A model generated the notes under the pieces. That model had not been told where the DNA came from, did no database searches, and worked only from the letters and a program-made list of their open reading frames with translations. The translations under genes and the position numbers were made by a program. A DNA stretch of 15,280 bases from NCBI GenBank assembly GCA_028100865.1, contig JAOHJV010000012.1:1-15280 (forward strand), in the 5' to 3' direction. Position 1 is the stretch's first letter; the number at the start of each line of letters is the position of its first letter. Below, piece after piece: positions 1 to 8,493 of this stretch. The stretch is from Candidatus Pelagibacter sp. (GTDB lineage: Bacteria; Pseudomonadota; Alphaproteobacteria; Pelagibacterales; Pelagibacteraceae).

Positions 1-663
1 GAAATCTCTTAATCCACCTGCACTATATTTAATTAAATCATAATTTTGTATTCTCTCAAAATCTTGTGCTGATTTTACTAAATTATATGCAATTAAATGG
101 GGAAGATGACTTGTCATAGAAAATATTTTGTCATGTTTTTCTGCAGTCATAACAACTATTTTTGAACCCATCTTTTTCCAAAAATTACTTAATAAAGTTA
201 AGTGTTTTTTCTTTGTATTTTTGTCTTTAATTAAAACACACCATTTGTTTTCAAATATATCTTGTTTACCGTTTTCAGGTCCACTTACTTCTGAGCCTGC
301 AATCGGATGTCCTTGGGTCCAAATAATTCCTTTTTTTAAAAAATTTTTTATAATTTTTGATGTCTCTATTTTTGAAGAACCAATATCAGTGATTATATTT
401 TTGCTTGATAAAGATTTATTCATTTTAAGAATTAAATTTTTATACTCACTCATTGGTGTGCTTAAAATAATTAAATCAGATTTTTTTATAGCTTGATCTA
501 AGTTTTTTATAATTATACCTGGAAGTTTTAATCTTTTTATTTTAGATACATTTGCACTAGATTTTTCATAAATAAAAATTTGATTTGCAATTTTTTTTTT
601 ATGTATTCTTCTTAAAATAGAAGAACCTAATAGACCACATCCAATAATTAAAATATTTTTCAT
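1..663 (-). CDS. tyrA: Prephenate/arogenate dehydrogenase, N-terminal 221 residues (3' end outside window)
   Basis: Likely NAD(P)-dependent dehydrogenase of tyrosine synthesis, oxidising and decarboxylating prephenate or arogenate in the cytoplasm. I translated the minus strand from the ATG at 663-661; the frame stays open to base 1, so the C-terminus is missing from the window. Visible signs are a Rossmann nucleotide-binding start (MKNILIIGCGLLGSS, glycines 8, 10 and 13), the STPMSEY segment near 69, ITDIGSSK near 91-98, the family motif GHPIAGSEVSG at 118-128, SHLPHLIAYNL at 185-195, and AGGLRDF at 215-221. All match the TyrA family. The start lies one base after the stop of the upstream aminotransferase gene, so the two are probably translationally coupled. 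Whether the substrate is prephenate, arogenate or both cannot be told from the sequence. An A10 tract lies in the coding strand (591-600). Confidence 0.93.
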   Translation of the reverse strand, partial: MKNILIIGCGLLGSSILRRIHKKKIANQIFIYEKSSANVSKIKRLKLPGIIIKNLDQAIKKSDLIILSTPMSEYKNLILKMNKSLSSKNIITDIGSSKIETSKIIKNFLKKGIIWTQGHPIAGSEVSGPENGKQDIFENKWCVLIKDKNTKKKHLTLLSNFWKKMGSKIVVMTAEKHDKIFSMTSHLPHLIAYNLVKSAQDFERIQNYDLIKYSAGGLRDF

Positions 664-664
664 A

Positions 665-1747
665 TTAACTTAATATATTCTTTACAGCATTCATAAATGC
701 TAAATTTTCACTTCTTGAGCCAATAGTTAATCTTAATTTATTTTTAATATGATAGCCATCTTCTGTTGATCTCACAATAATCCCTCTCTTTTTAAGTTTC
801 TCATAAAAATTTTTTGCTGAATATCTGCAGCTTTTAAAATCTAATAATAAAAAGTTTGCTGAAATCTTATTAGAAAATATTTGATATTTTTCTAGAAAAG
901 ACTTTATTTTCTTAGCAAAAATTAAATTATGCTTTATTGATTTTTCAATAAATTTAGAATCTTTAAGTGACTGTATTGCTGTTAATTGAGCAAGCTGACT
1001 TACATTAAATGGTGGTTTAATTATATTTAAAGCATTGACGATTTTTTTAGAACCATATCCCCACCCCACTCTTAAAGAGGCCAAACCAAATATTTTTGAA
1101 AAAGTTCTTAAAATGAAAACATTATCTTTGTTTTTAAACAACTCTAAGCCTGACTTATAATCTTTATTTTTCATATATTCTGCATAAGCATCGTCAACAA
1201 CCAATAGTATATTTTTATTTAATTTTTTTCTTAACTCTAATAATTCTTTTTTAGTCAAATAAGTTCCCGTTGGATTATTTGGATTTGCTAAAAAAACTAT
1301 TTTAGTTTTTCTTGTAACTTTTTTTATTATTTCTGATATTGAAATTTTAAAGTTTACTTCTTTTGCAAATATTACTTTAGCACCTACAATATTTGCATAA
1401 ATCCTGTACATTAAGAAGCTATATTGAGGTACAATAACTTCATCTTTAGGGTTTAGGAATAATTGACAAATCATTTGAATAACCTCATCCGATCCCGCTC
1501 CACATATAACTTTATCACTTTTACATTTATATTTTTTTGAAATTTCTTTTCTCAAAAGTTCAGATTTTCCATCTGGGTATCTCTCTAATTTTAAACTTTT
1601 ATCAGAAATTACTTTCATTGCTTTAGGACTCATCCCCAAAGCTGACTCATTTGCTGACAATTTTATAATTTTTTTAAGTTTTTTTATTTTAGATTTACCT
1701 GGCTTATATGCTTCAATATTAAATCTTTTAAATTTTGGAATGGTCAT
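665..1747 (-). CDS. hisC: Histidinol-phosphate / aromatic aminotransferase (PLP fold type I, HisC family)
   Basis: A 360-residue pyridoxal-phosphate aminotransferase of the HisC family, close to the usual length. Visible motifs are KLSANESALG (29-38), YPDG (57-60), AGSDEVI (84-90), the PLP-contact motif NPNNPTG (155-161), VDDAYAEY (184-191), the Schiff-base lysine K218 in TFSKIFGLASLRVGWG with R226, and a C-terminal substrate arginine in LRLTIGSRSEN (near 339). The start ATG at 1747-1745 follows a good promoter (-10 at 1783-1778) by about 30 bases and gives the normal N-terminus. The next gene, one base away, is tyrA, so the enzyme may mainly transaminate prephenate or 4-hydroxyphenylpyruvate; HisC-family enzymes are known to do this in several bacteria. 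The family call is strong; the exact substrate is an inference from the neighbour. No Shine-Dalgarno sequence is evident. Confidence 0.92.
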   Translation of the reverse strand: MTIPKFKRFNIEAYKPGKSKIKKLKKIIKLSANESALGMSPKAMKVISDKSLKLERYPDGKSELLRKEISKKYKCKSDKVICGAGSDEVIQMICQLFLNPKDEVIVPQYSFLMYRIYANIVGAKVIFAKEVNFKISISEIIKKVTRKTKIVFLANPNNPTGTYLTKKELLELRKKLNKNILLVVDDAYAEYMKNKDYKSGLELFKNKDNVFILRTFSKIFGLASLRVGWGYGSKKIVNALNIIKPPFNVSQLAQLTAIQSLKDSKFIEKSIKHNLIFAKKIKSFLEKYQIFSNKISANFLLLDFKSCRYSAKNFYEKLKKRGIIVRSTEDGYHIKNKLRLTIGSRSENLAFMNAVKNILS

Positions 1748-1777
1748 TTTTTTTACTATGAGCTCTTTATAGATAAA

Positions 1778-1806
1778 AATATAAATTTTTACACTGAATA
1801 AGACAA
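1778..1806 (-). promoter_or_regulatory. Predicted sigma70-type promoter for hisC-tyrA
   Basis: On the minus strand there is a -35 TTGTCT (1806-1801), a 17-base spacer and a -10 TATATT (1783-1778). The predicted start falls near 1771, leaving a leader of about 23 bases before the hisC ATG. Each box differs from consensus at one position. It stands back to back with the metX promoter, the two -35 boxes being 11 bases apart. In such A+T-rich sequence chance matches are common, but position and spacing are right. Confidence 0.6.
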
Positions 1807-1820
1807 TTTTTAAAAAATTG
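1804..1820. promoter_or_regulatory. A/T dyad spanning the two divergent -35 elements
   Basis: The 17-base sequence CAATTTTTAAAAAATTG is a perfect inverted repeat around a single central base. Its ends contribute the TTG of both -35 boxes (hisC on minus, metX on plus). It could be an operator, a bend-forming A-tract, or simply the result of two back-to-back -35 elements in A+T-rich DNA. No regulator can be named. Confidence 0.35.
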
Positions 1821-1846
1821 ACATAATAAATAACTTCTAGTACAAA
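1818..1846 (+). promoter_or_regulatory. Predicted sigma70-type promoter for metX-metW-gloB
   Basis: A perfect -35 TTGACA (1818-1823), a 17-base spacer and a -10-like TACAAA (1841-1846, four of six matches). The predicted start near 1852-1853 coincides with the first paired base of the SAM-II aptamer, so the transcript would begin with the riboswitch. The consensus -35, the spacing and the fit to the aptamer edge support it despite the weak -10. Confidence 0.65.
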
Positions 1847-1851
1847 ATTTA

Positions 1852-1901
1852 TGCGCTGATTTAACTGAATTGCGAGCGCTTAAAAAAAACCGCTAAAATT
1901 G
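1852..1901 (+). promoter_or_regulatory. SAM-II riboswitch aptamer in the metX leader
   Basis: The sequence fits the SAM-II family, which binds S-adenosylmethionine and is known from alphaproteobacterial and marine methionine genes. Helix P1 is GCGCT (1853-1857) with AGCGC (1875-1879). Its loop carries the conserved GATTTAAC stretch (1858-1865) and ends in TTGCG (1870-1874). The loop end pairs as an H-type pseudoknot with CGC (1891-1893) plus AA (1895-1896), around the conserved U1894, in the family element GCTAAAA (1892-1898). An A-rich connector (1882-1889) follows the P1 3' strand. Placement directly before metX agrees with methionine/SAM feedback on homoserine acylation. By family precedent, bound SAM should lower metX expression. 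No second aptamer such as SAM-V follows. Confidence 0.92.
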
Positions 1902-1918
1902 TTTTTTTTCTCACAATT
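1897..1918 (+). promoter_or_regulatory. Candidate expression-platform hairpin and U8 tract after the SAM-II aptamer
   Basis: AATTGT (1897-1902) can pair with ACAATT (1913-1918) around a U-rich loop, and a run of eight T (1902-1909) follows the pseudoknot strand almost directly. The 3' arm is part of CAATTCA (1914-1920), which is also perfectly complementary to TGAATTG (1866-1872) in the aptamer loop. That second pairing would compete with the pseudoknot. No Shine-Dalgarno-like sequence is visible before the ATG at 1937, about 36 bases beyond the aptamer, so simple ribosome-site masking is not obvious. The pairings are seen in the sequence; the switching role is inferred. Confidence 0.35.
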
Positions 1919-1936
1919 CAAATAATCACACTTATT

Positions 1937-3058
1937 ATGAACAAAGAGATAAATTTAAAAACCTTATTAGTAAAAAAACCACTTAAATTAGATTGTGGTA
2001 AGACCATTAATAATTTCCCTATTGCTTATGAAACTTATGGGTCTTTAAATGAGAAAAAAGATAATGCTATTTTAGTTTTTCACGCTTTAACAGGTGATCA
2101 ATTTGTTGCTGGTTTAAATCCAATCACTAATAAAGATGGTTGGTGGTCATACGCTGTGGGACCTAATAAATCAATTGACACTAATAAGTATTTTGTAATT
2201 TGTTCGAATGTAATTGGTGGATGTTTGGGTTCGTTTGGACCAAGTCATAAAGATCCTGATACACAAAAAATTTTTGGCACTAATTTTCCTGTCATTACAA
2301 TCAATGATATGGTTAATGCTCAATATAATTTGATTGAGCACTTTGGTATAGATAAACTTTTTTCAATTGTTGGAGGTTCTATGGGTGGTATGCAGGTTCT
2401 CCAATTTATTAGTAATTTTCCTGATAAAGCACAAACCGTGATACCCATAGCATGCACATCTAGTCATTCTGCGCAAAATATTGCTTTTAATGAACTGGGT
2501 CGTCAGGCAATCGCTGCTGACAGTAACTGGAATGAAGGAAATTATAATATTAAGGATACAATACCCAATAAAGGTTTGGCTGTAGCTAGAATGGCAGCAC
2601 ACATCACTTACCTTTCAAAAAAAGGTCTCCAAGAAAAATTTGGAAGAAAATTGCAAGAAAGAGAAGATCTTAAATTTAGCTTTGATGCGGATTTTCAAAT
2701 TGAGAGTTACCTAAGACATCAGGGGTCGGTATTTGTAGATAGATTTGATGCAAATAGTTATTTATATATCACAAGAGCTATGGATTATTTCGATTTAGCA
2801 AAACAATTCAATGGAAATTTATCTAATGCATTTAAAGATACTAAAGCTAAATTTTTTGTAATATCTTTTACTTCTGATTGGCTTTACCCTACTCAGGAAA
2901 ATAAAGATATTGTAATTGCATTAAATGCTATTGGTGCCGATGTAGGTTTTGCTGAAATAGAGTCAGATAAAGGCCACGACTCTTTTTTACTTGATGTTCC
3001 AGAATTTTTAAGTGCTCTTAAGAACTTTTTAGATAAATCATATGCTGCTGTTAAATAA
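1937..3058 (+). CDS. metX: Homoserine O-acyltransferase (MetX, alpha/beta hydrolase fold)
   Basis: Acylates the hydroxyl of L-homoserine (acetyl- or succinyl-CoA donor), the entry step from aspartate to methionine, in the cytoplasm. The 373 residues match the usual MetX length. The catalytic triad is visible: nucleophile S148 in [10 protein letters not shown]314 in FTSDWLYP and H347 in KGHDSFLLD. Other family marks are FHALTGD (48-54), WW (69-70), the [10 protein letters not shown] loop (94-103) and [20 protein letters not shown] (268-287). The ATG at 1937 is the first after the SAM-II leader and gives a normal N-terminus. Its stop overlaps the metW start by one base (TAATG), a tight pairing typical of metXW. 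Expression is probably lowered by SAM through the riboswitch. Which acyl donor is used cannot be decided by eye; the loop has Phe where many MetX proteins have Thr. Confidence 0.96.
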   Translation: MNKEINLKTLLVKKPLKLDCGKTINNFPIAYETYGSLNEKKDNAILVFHALTGDQFVAGLNPITNKDGWWSYAVGPNKSIDTNKYFVICSNVIGGCLGSFGPSHKDPDTQKIFGTNFPVITINDMVNAQYNLIEHFGIDKLFSIVGGSMGGMQVLQFISNFPDKAQTVIPIACTSSHSAQNIAFNELGRQAIAADSNWNEGNYNIKDTIPNKGLAVARMAAHITYLSKKGLQEKFGRKLQEREDLKFSFDADFQIESYLRHQGSVFVDRFDANSYLYITRAMDYFDLAKQFNGNLSNAFKDTKAKFFVISFTSDWLYPTQENKDIVIALNAIGADVGFAEIESDKGHDSFLLDVPEFLSALKNFLDKSYAAVK

Positions 3059-3654
3059 TGAAAAATGAATTTAAAGTAATTGCTGATTTGGTTGAAAAAA
3101 ACACACGTGTCTTGGACGTTGGTTGTGCAGATGGTGTGTTAATGGAATTTTTAAGAGATAATAAAGATATTGATATTAGAGGGTTAGAAATATCTAAAAA
3201 TAAAGTTCAAAAGTGTATTGAAAAGGGTCTTACTGTTATTGAAGGCAATGCAGAGTTCGATTTAAGGCAATTTCCTGATAAATCTTTTGACTATGTTATA
3301 TTAAGTCAAACATTACAGGCATTCTTAAATCCTGAGCTAGTAATTAATGAGCTATTAAGAGTTGGTAAAAAGGCAATAGTTACAATCCCTAATTTTGGAT
3401 ATTGGAAAGTTAGATTACATCTATTAATAAAAGGAACAATGCCAGTAACAAAAACTCTTCCAGATCAATGGTATGACACACCCAATTTACATATGTGTAC
3501 AATCAAGGATTTTGTATATTTTGTAAGATCTAGAAATTTTAAAATTTTTAAATCACTAGCTTTAAATGAAAAAAACACATCATTGATAAATAATAACAAT
3601 CTTGGGATAAAAAATTTATTTTCTGATTTGGGGATATTTTTAATTGAAAAATAA
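3058..3654 (+). CDS. metW: MetW, methyltransferase-fold partner of MetX
   Basis: A 198-residue MetW-family protein with a class I methyltransferase fold. Visible marks are RVLDVGCADG (17-26, SAM-binding loop), RGLEIS (41-46), GNAEFDL (63-69), DYVILSQTLQA (78-88) and the MetW signature PNFGYWKVRL (111-120), then MPVTKTLPDQWYDTPNLHMC (128-147). MetW is known to accompany MetX and is needed for methionine synthesis or MetX activity in several proteobacteria; no methylated substrate is established. The ATG shares its A with the metX stop, so translation is surely coupled, and the gene lies under the same SAM-II control. It overlaps the next gene by 11 bases. Confidence 0.95.
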   Translation: MKNEFKVIADLVEKNTRVLDVGCADGVLMEFLRDNKDIDIRGLEISKNKVQKCIEKGLTVIEGNAEFDLRQFPDKSFDYVILSQTLQAFLNPELVINELLRVGKKAIVTIPNFGYWKVRLHLLIKGTMPVTKTLPDQWYDTPNLHMCTIKDFVYFVRSRNFKIFKSLALNEKNTSLINNNNLGIKNLFSDLGIFLIEK

Positions 3655-4375
3655 TATTAAGATAGAGATTATTCCGTGCTTGCAAGATAATTATAGCTAT
3701 TTAATTATTGATGAAAATAAAAATGACGCCTGTGTAGTCGATCCAAGTGAAGCGAAACCCATAATAAATTTCATTGAAAAAGAAAATATTAATTTAAAAT
3801 ATATTTTAAATACTCATCATCATTTTGATCATATTGGTGGCAATATAGAATTAAAGGAAAAATATGACTCCATTGTAGTTGGATATAAATATGATGCTGA
3901 AAGAATTCCTGAAATAAATGTTTTGGTAGAAGATAATCAAATATGGAAAGAAGATAATTTCGAAGCAAAAATAATTCATATTCCTGGTCATACAACTGGT
4001 CATATTGCTTTTTATTTCTTCAATGAAAAAATAATATTTACTGGTGACACTTTATTTTCATTAGGGTGTGGAAAAATTTTTGAGGGAACATATAAAGAAA
4101 TGTTTGAGTCTTTATCAAAAATAAAAAATTTACCAGAAGATACCAAAATTTATTGTGGTCATGAGTACACCCTGCAAAACTCTAAATTTTGTATTGAACA
4201 TGACCCTCAAAACCAAGATCTACAAAAGAAAATAACCAAAATTAATGAAAAACTTAAAAATAATGTTCCTACTATCCCTTCTATTCTTAAAGATGAAAAA
4301 GAGTGTAATATATTCCTTAGGGCAAAAAATGTTGAATCCTTTTCAAAATTGAGAGATTTAAAGGATAATTTCTAG
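3644..4375 (+). CDS. gloB: Hydroxyacylglutathione hydrolase (glyoxalase II), metallo-beta-lactamase fold
   Basis: Hydrolyses S-D-lactoylglutathione to D-lactate and glutathione, the second step of methylglyoxal detoxification, using a binuclear metal centre. The ligands are visible: THHHFDH (57-63; H58, H60, D62, H63), H116 in IPGHTTGH, D135 in FTGDTLFSLGCGKIFEG, and H173 in YCGHEY. The C-terminus has the glyoxalase II-type helical part ending NIFLRA (222-227), and 243 residues is near normal. The start is taken as TTG at 3644, overlapping metW by 11 bases: no ATG or GTG lies near, and the family's usual beginning (IEIIPCLQDNYSYLI) starts seven codons in. The gene is third in the SAM-II-led unit, though its role has no clear methionine link. 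Related MBL thioesterases are possible, but the GCGKIFEG and CGHEY motifs favour GloB. Confidence 0.92.
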   Translation: MKNNIKIEIIPCLQDNYSYLIIDENKNDACVVDPSEAKPIINFIEKENINLKYILNTHHHFDHIGGNIELKEKYDSIVVGYKYDAERIPEINVLVEDNQIWKEDNFEAKIIHIPGHTTGHIAFYFFNEKIIFTGDTLFSLGCGKIFEGTYKEMFESLSKIKNLPEDTKIYCGHEYTLQNSKFCIEHDPQNQDLQKKITKINEKLKNNVPTIPSILKDEKECNIFLRAKNVESFSKLRDLKDNF

Positions 4376-4385
4376 TTAATTCGAC

Positions 4386-4413
4386 TTGACTATAGCTTTG
4401 CTGTAACTATATT
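4386..4413 (+). promoter_or_regulatory. Predicted sigma70-type promoter for the rplU-rppH gene run
   Basis: A -35 TTGACT (4386-4391), a 16-base spacer and a -10 TATATT (4408-4413), each one mismatch from consensus. It lies in the 64-base gap after gloB, with a predicted start near 4420 and a 20-base leader before the rplU ATG. The direct repeat GTAACT (4403-4408 and 4417-4422) brackets the -10 and start region; its meaning is unknown. This is the only evident promoter for the nine tightly packed genes that follow. Confidence 0.65.
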
Positions 4414-4439
4414 GCGGTAACTTAAATTTAAATCATACT

Positions 4440-4853
4440 ATGTCATACGCAGTAATAAAAACAGGTGGAAAACAATACAAAGTCAAATCTGGAGAGATTC
4501 TAAAAATTGAAAAACTACCAGATTCAAAACCTGAGTCTAAAATAGAATTTAATGAAGTTCTTGCTTACGGTGACGATAAAACTATCGAAATTGGTACACC
4601 TACAGTTGCAGGAGCAAAAGTAGAAGCTGATTTAATTAAAAATGGTAAAGATCGAACTATTTTAATCTTCAAAAAAAGAAGAAGACATAATTCAAGAAGA
4701 AAAAATGGTCACAGACAAGAGCATACAATGATAAGAATTAATAAGATTTTTTCTAAAGATGGTAAAGTTTTATCAGAAGCAGAGAAAATGGTTAAACCAA
4801 CTAAAAAGGTTGAGGCTGAAGTTAAAGAAAAAGCTGCAGCAACAGGTAAATAA
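4440..4853 (+). CDS. rplU: 50S ribosomal protein L21
   Basis: Large-subunit ribosomal protein that binds 23S rRNA. The N-terminus SYAVIKTGGKQYKV (2-15) and the basic segment KKRRRHNSRRKNGHRQEHT (78-96) are diagnostic. At 137 residues it is longer than the roughly 103-residue E. coli protein; the excess is a Lys/Glu/Ala-rich C-terminal tail (about 105-137, ending in EKAAATGK), low in complexity and probably flexible. Alphaproteobacterial L21 proteins often carry such tails. It is first in a compact unit, 12 bases before rpmA, the standard rplU-rpmA pair followed by obg. Confidence 0.97.
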   Translation: MSYAVIKTGGKQYKVKSGEILKIEKLPDSKPESKIEFNEVLAYGDDKTIEIGTPTVAGAKVEADLIKNGKDRTILIFKKRRRHNSRRKNGHRQEHTMIRINKIFSKDGKVLSEAEKMVKPTKKVEAEVKEKAAATGK

Positions 4854-4865
4854 ATTAGGTAATTT

Positions 4866-5119
4866 ATGGCAACAAAAAAAGCAGGTGGATCATCGAGAAA
4901 CGGACGAGATAGTGCTGGGCGTAGGCTTGGTGTTAAAAAGTATGGCGGTGAAACAGTAATACCTGGAAATATAATTGTAAGACAAAGAGGAACAAAAATT
5001 TTTCCTGGTGAAAACGTAGGAATGGGTAAAGATCATTCAATTTTTTCAGTAGCTAAAGGTAAAGTTGTATTCAAAAAATCAAAAGCAGATAGAACTTTCG
5101 TTTCAGTAAAACCCAATTA

Positions 5120-5120
<1 letters not shown>
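4866..5120 (+). CDS. rpmA: 50S ribosomal protein L27
   Basis: Ribosomal protein near the peptidyl-transferase centre, whose N-terminal tail reaches toward tRNA. The 84-residue protein begins [20 protein letters not shown] and contains the family's [10 protein letters not shown] segment (20-29) and [20 protein letters not shown] (39-58). There is no Firmicute-type cleaved N-terminal extension: AxKKAGGSS begins right after Met. A short AGG (4857-4859) six bases before the ATG may serve as a weak ribosome site. A hairpin whose 5' arm begins at the last base of this stop codon reaches into the obg start. Confidence 0.97.
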
Positions 5121-7227
<2,107 letters not shown>

Positions 7228-7228
7228 A

Positions 7229-8479
7229 ATGAATAAAATGATGAATTTAATAGGTATTAAAAGTAGAAAAGCATCTGAAAAGAAAGTTGATATAGACACC
7301 AAAAATAAAGTCTTAAAATTTTATGCTGAATTGCTTGATAAAGAAAATAAATCAATTTTAAGAGAAAACTCAAAAGATATTAAATTTGCTCAAAACAAAG
7401 GAATAAAAGAAAATTTGATTAACAGATTAAGAATTGACGGGGCAAAACTCAAAAATATTAAAAACTCTATTATTAAAATTTTAGGTCTAAAAGATCCCGT
7501 AAATATAACTCTAAAAAAATGGAGTAGACCTAATGGATTAAATATCAAAAGAGTAACTATTCCAATTGGAGTGATTGGTGTTATTTTTGAAAGTAGACCC
7601 AATGTAACATCTGATGTAGCAAGTTTATGCTTTAAATCTGGTAATCCTGTAATTCTTAAAGGGGGATCTGAGGCAATAAATACCAATAGAATATTAGCAA
7701 AATTATTTCGACAAGCTCTTCGAAAAAACAAAGTTGATGAAAATTATATTCAATTTGTAGACTCTAAAGATAGAAAAATGGTCGATACCATGCTTTCAAA
7801 AATGAAAAAATATATTGATGTAATAATTCCTCGAGGTGGAAAAAACTTGGTTAAAAGAGTTCAAGAATTTTCAACAGTTCCAATAATTGGTCACTTAGAA
7901 GGTATTTGTCACACATTTGTTGATAAAGATGCGGAGCTAAATATGGCATCGAAAATTATTTATAATGCAAAATTAAGAAATACAGCCATTTGTGGTGCAA
8001 CAGAAACTATTTTGCTTCATGAGAAAATAGTTAAAAAATTTTGTAATCCAATTTTAAAAAGACTTGATGATCAAAATTGTAAAATATATGGAGACAATAT
8101 CGTAAGAAAATATTTCAAAGGTAAAGTGTATCCAGCCAAAGAAAAGGATTGGTCTACAGAATATTTAACAGCAGCAGTATCTGTTAAAGTTGTGAAAAGT
8201 GATGAAGAGGCCATTCATCATATCAATAAATATGGAACAATGCATACTGACTCCATAATTACTAAAAATACAAAAACAGCTAATAAGTTTTTAAAAAATG
8301 TTAAAAGCTCTATTGCAATGCATAACACTTCAACACAATTTGCTGATGGTGGTGAATTTGGTTTTGGGGGTGAAGTAGGTATATCAACAAATACACTTCC
8401 CCCGAGAGGCCCAGTTGGCTTAGAACAATTAGTTTCATATAAATACGAAATTTCAAGTAAAGGAAAAATAAGAAAATAA
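7229..8479 (+). CDS. proA: Gamma-glutamyl phosphate reductase (glutamate-5-semialdehyde dehydrogenase)
   Basis: Reduces glutamyl 5-phosphate with NADPH to glutamate semialdehyde, the second step of proline synthesis. The 416 residues match the usual length. Visible marks are RVTIPIGVIGVIFESRPNVT (108-127), the cofactor stretch SGNPVILKGGSEAINTN (137-153), PRGGKNLV (201-208), the catalytic cysteine C255 in NTAICGATET, and the C-terminal GEFGFGGEVGIST (375-387) and PRGPVGLEQL (392-401). The start ATG at 7229 is one base after proB; in-frame ATGs at 7238 and 7241 are alternatives that would only shorten the N-terminus by three or four residues. Close packing with proB fits joint production of an enzyme pair that hands over a labile acyl phosphate. 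Confidence 0.96.
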   Translation: MNKMMNLIGIKSRKASEKKVDIDTKNKVLKFYAELLDKENKSILRENSKDIKFAQNKGIKENLINRLRIDGAKLKNIKNSIIKILGLKDPVNITLKKWSRPNGLNIKRVTIPIGVIGVIFESRPNVTSDVASLCFKSGNPVILKGGSEAINTNRILAKLFRQALRKNKVDENYIQFVDSKDRKMVDTMLSKMKKYIDVIIPRGGKNLVKRVQEFSTVPIIGHLEGICHTFVDKDAELNMASKIIYNAKLRNTAICGATETILLHEKIVKKFCNPILKRLDDQNCKIYGDNIVRKYFKGKVYPAKEKDWSTEYLTAAVSVKVVKSDEEAIHHINKYGTMHTDSIITKNTKTANKFLKNVKSSIAMHNTSTQFADGGEFGFGGEVGISTNTLPPRGPVGLEQLVSYKYEISSKGKIRK

Positions 8480-8493
8480 ACTAGATATTTAAA

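Noticed and set aside
128..496. Plus-strand open frame of 122 codons opposite tyrA
   Set aside because: It is the antisense of a clearly conserved TyrA coding sequence; the predicted protein is a low-complexity Phe/Ile-rich product of reading A+T-rich DNA backward, with no family features.
1902..1936. A second SAM aptamer (SAM-V) in tandem after SAM-II
   Set aside because: Tandem SAM-II/SAM-V is known in Pelagibacter, but the remaining 35 bases before metX lack a second P1 helix and a second GCTAAAA-like element.
4391..4411. TATAG...CTATA inverted repeat between gloB and rplU as a gloB terminator
   Set aside because: Only five A/T-rich pairs around an 11-base loop, no U-tract follows, and it overlaps the much better -35/-10 promoter of rplU.
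4755..4853. Low-complexity Lys/Glu/Ala tail of L21 as a frameshift or gene fusion
   Set aside because: The frame and base use continue smoothly from the L21 core to the stop, and alphaproteobacterial L21 proteins commonly have such tails.
7390..7731. Minus-strand open frame of 113 codons inside proA
   Set aside because: Shadow of the conserved ProA nucleotide-binding region, with no promoter or independent features. The same holds for other antisense frames in metX, gloB, ctpA, atpD, atpG and atpA.
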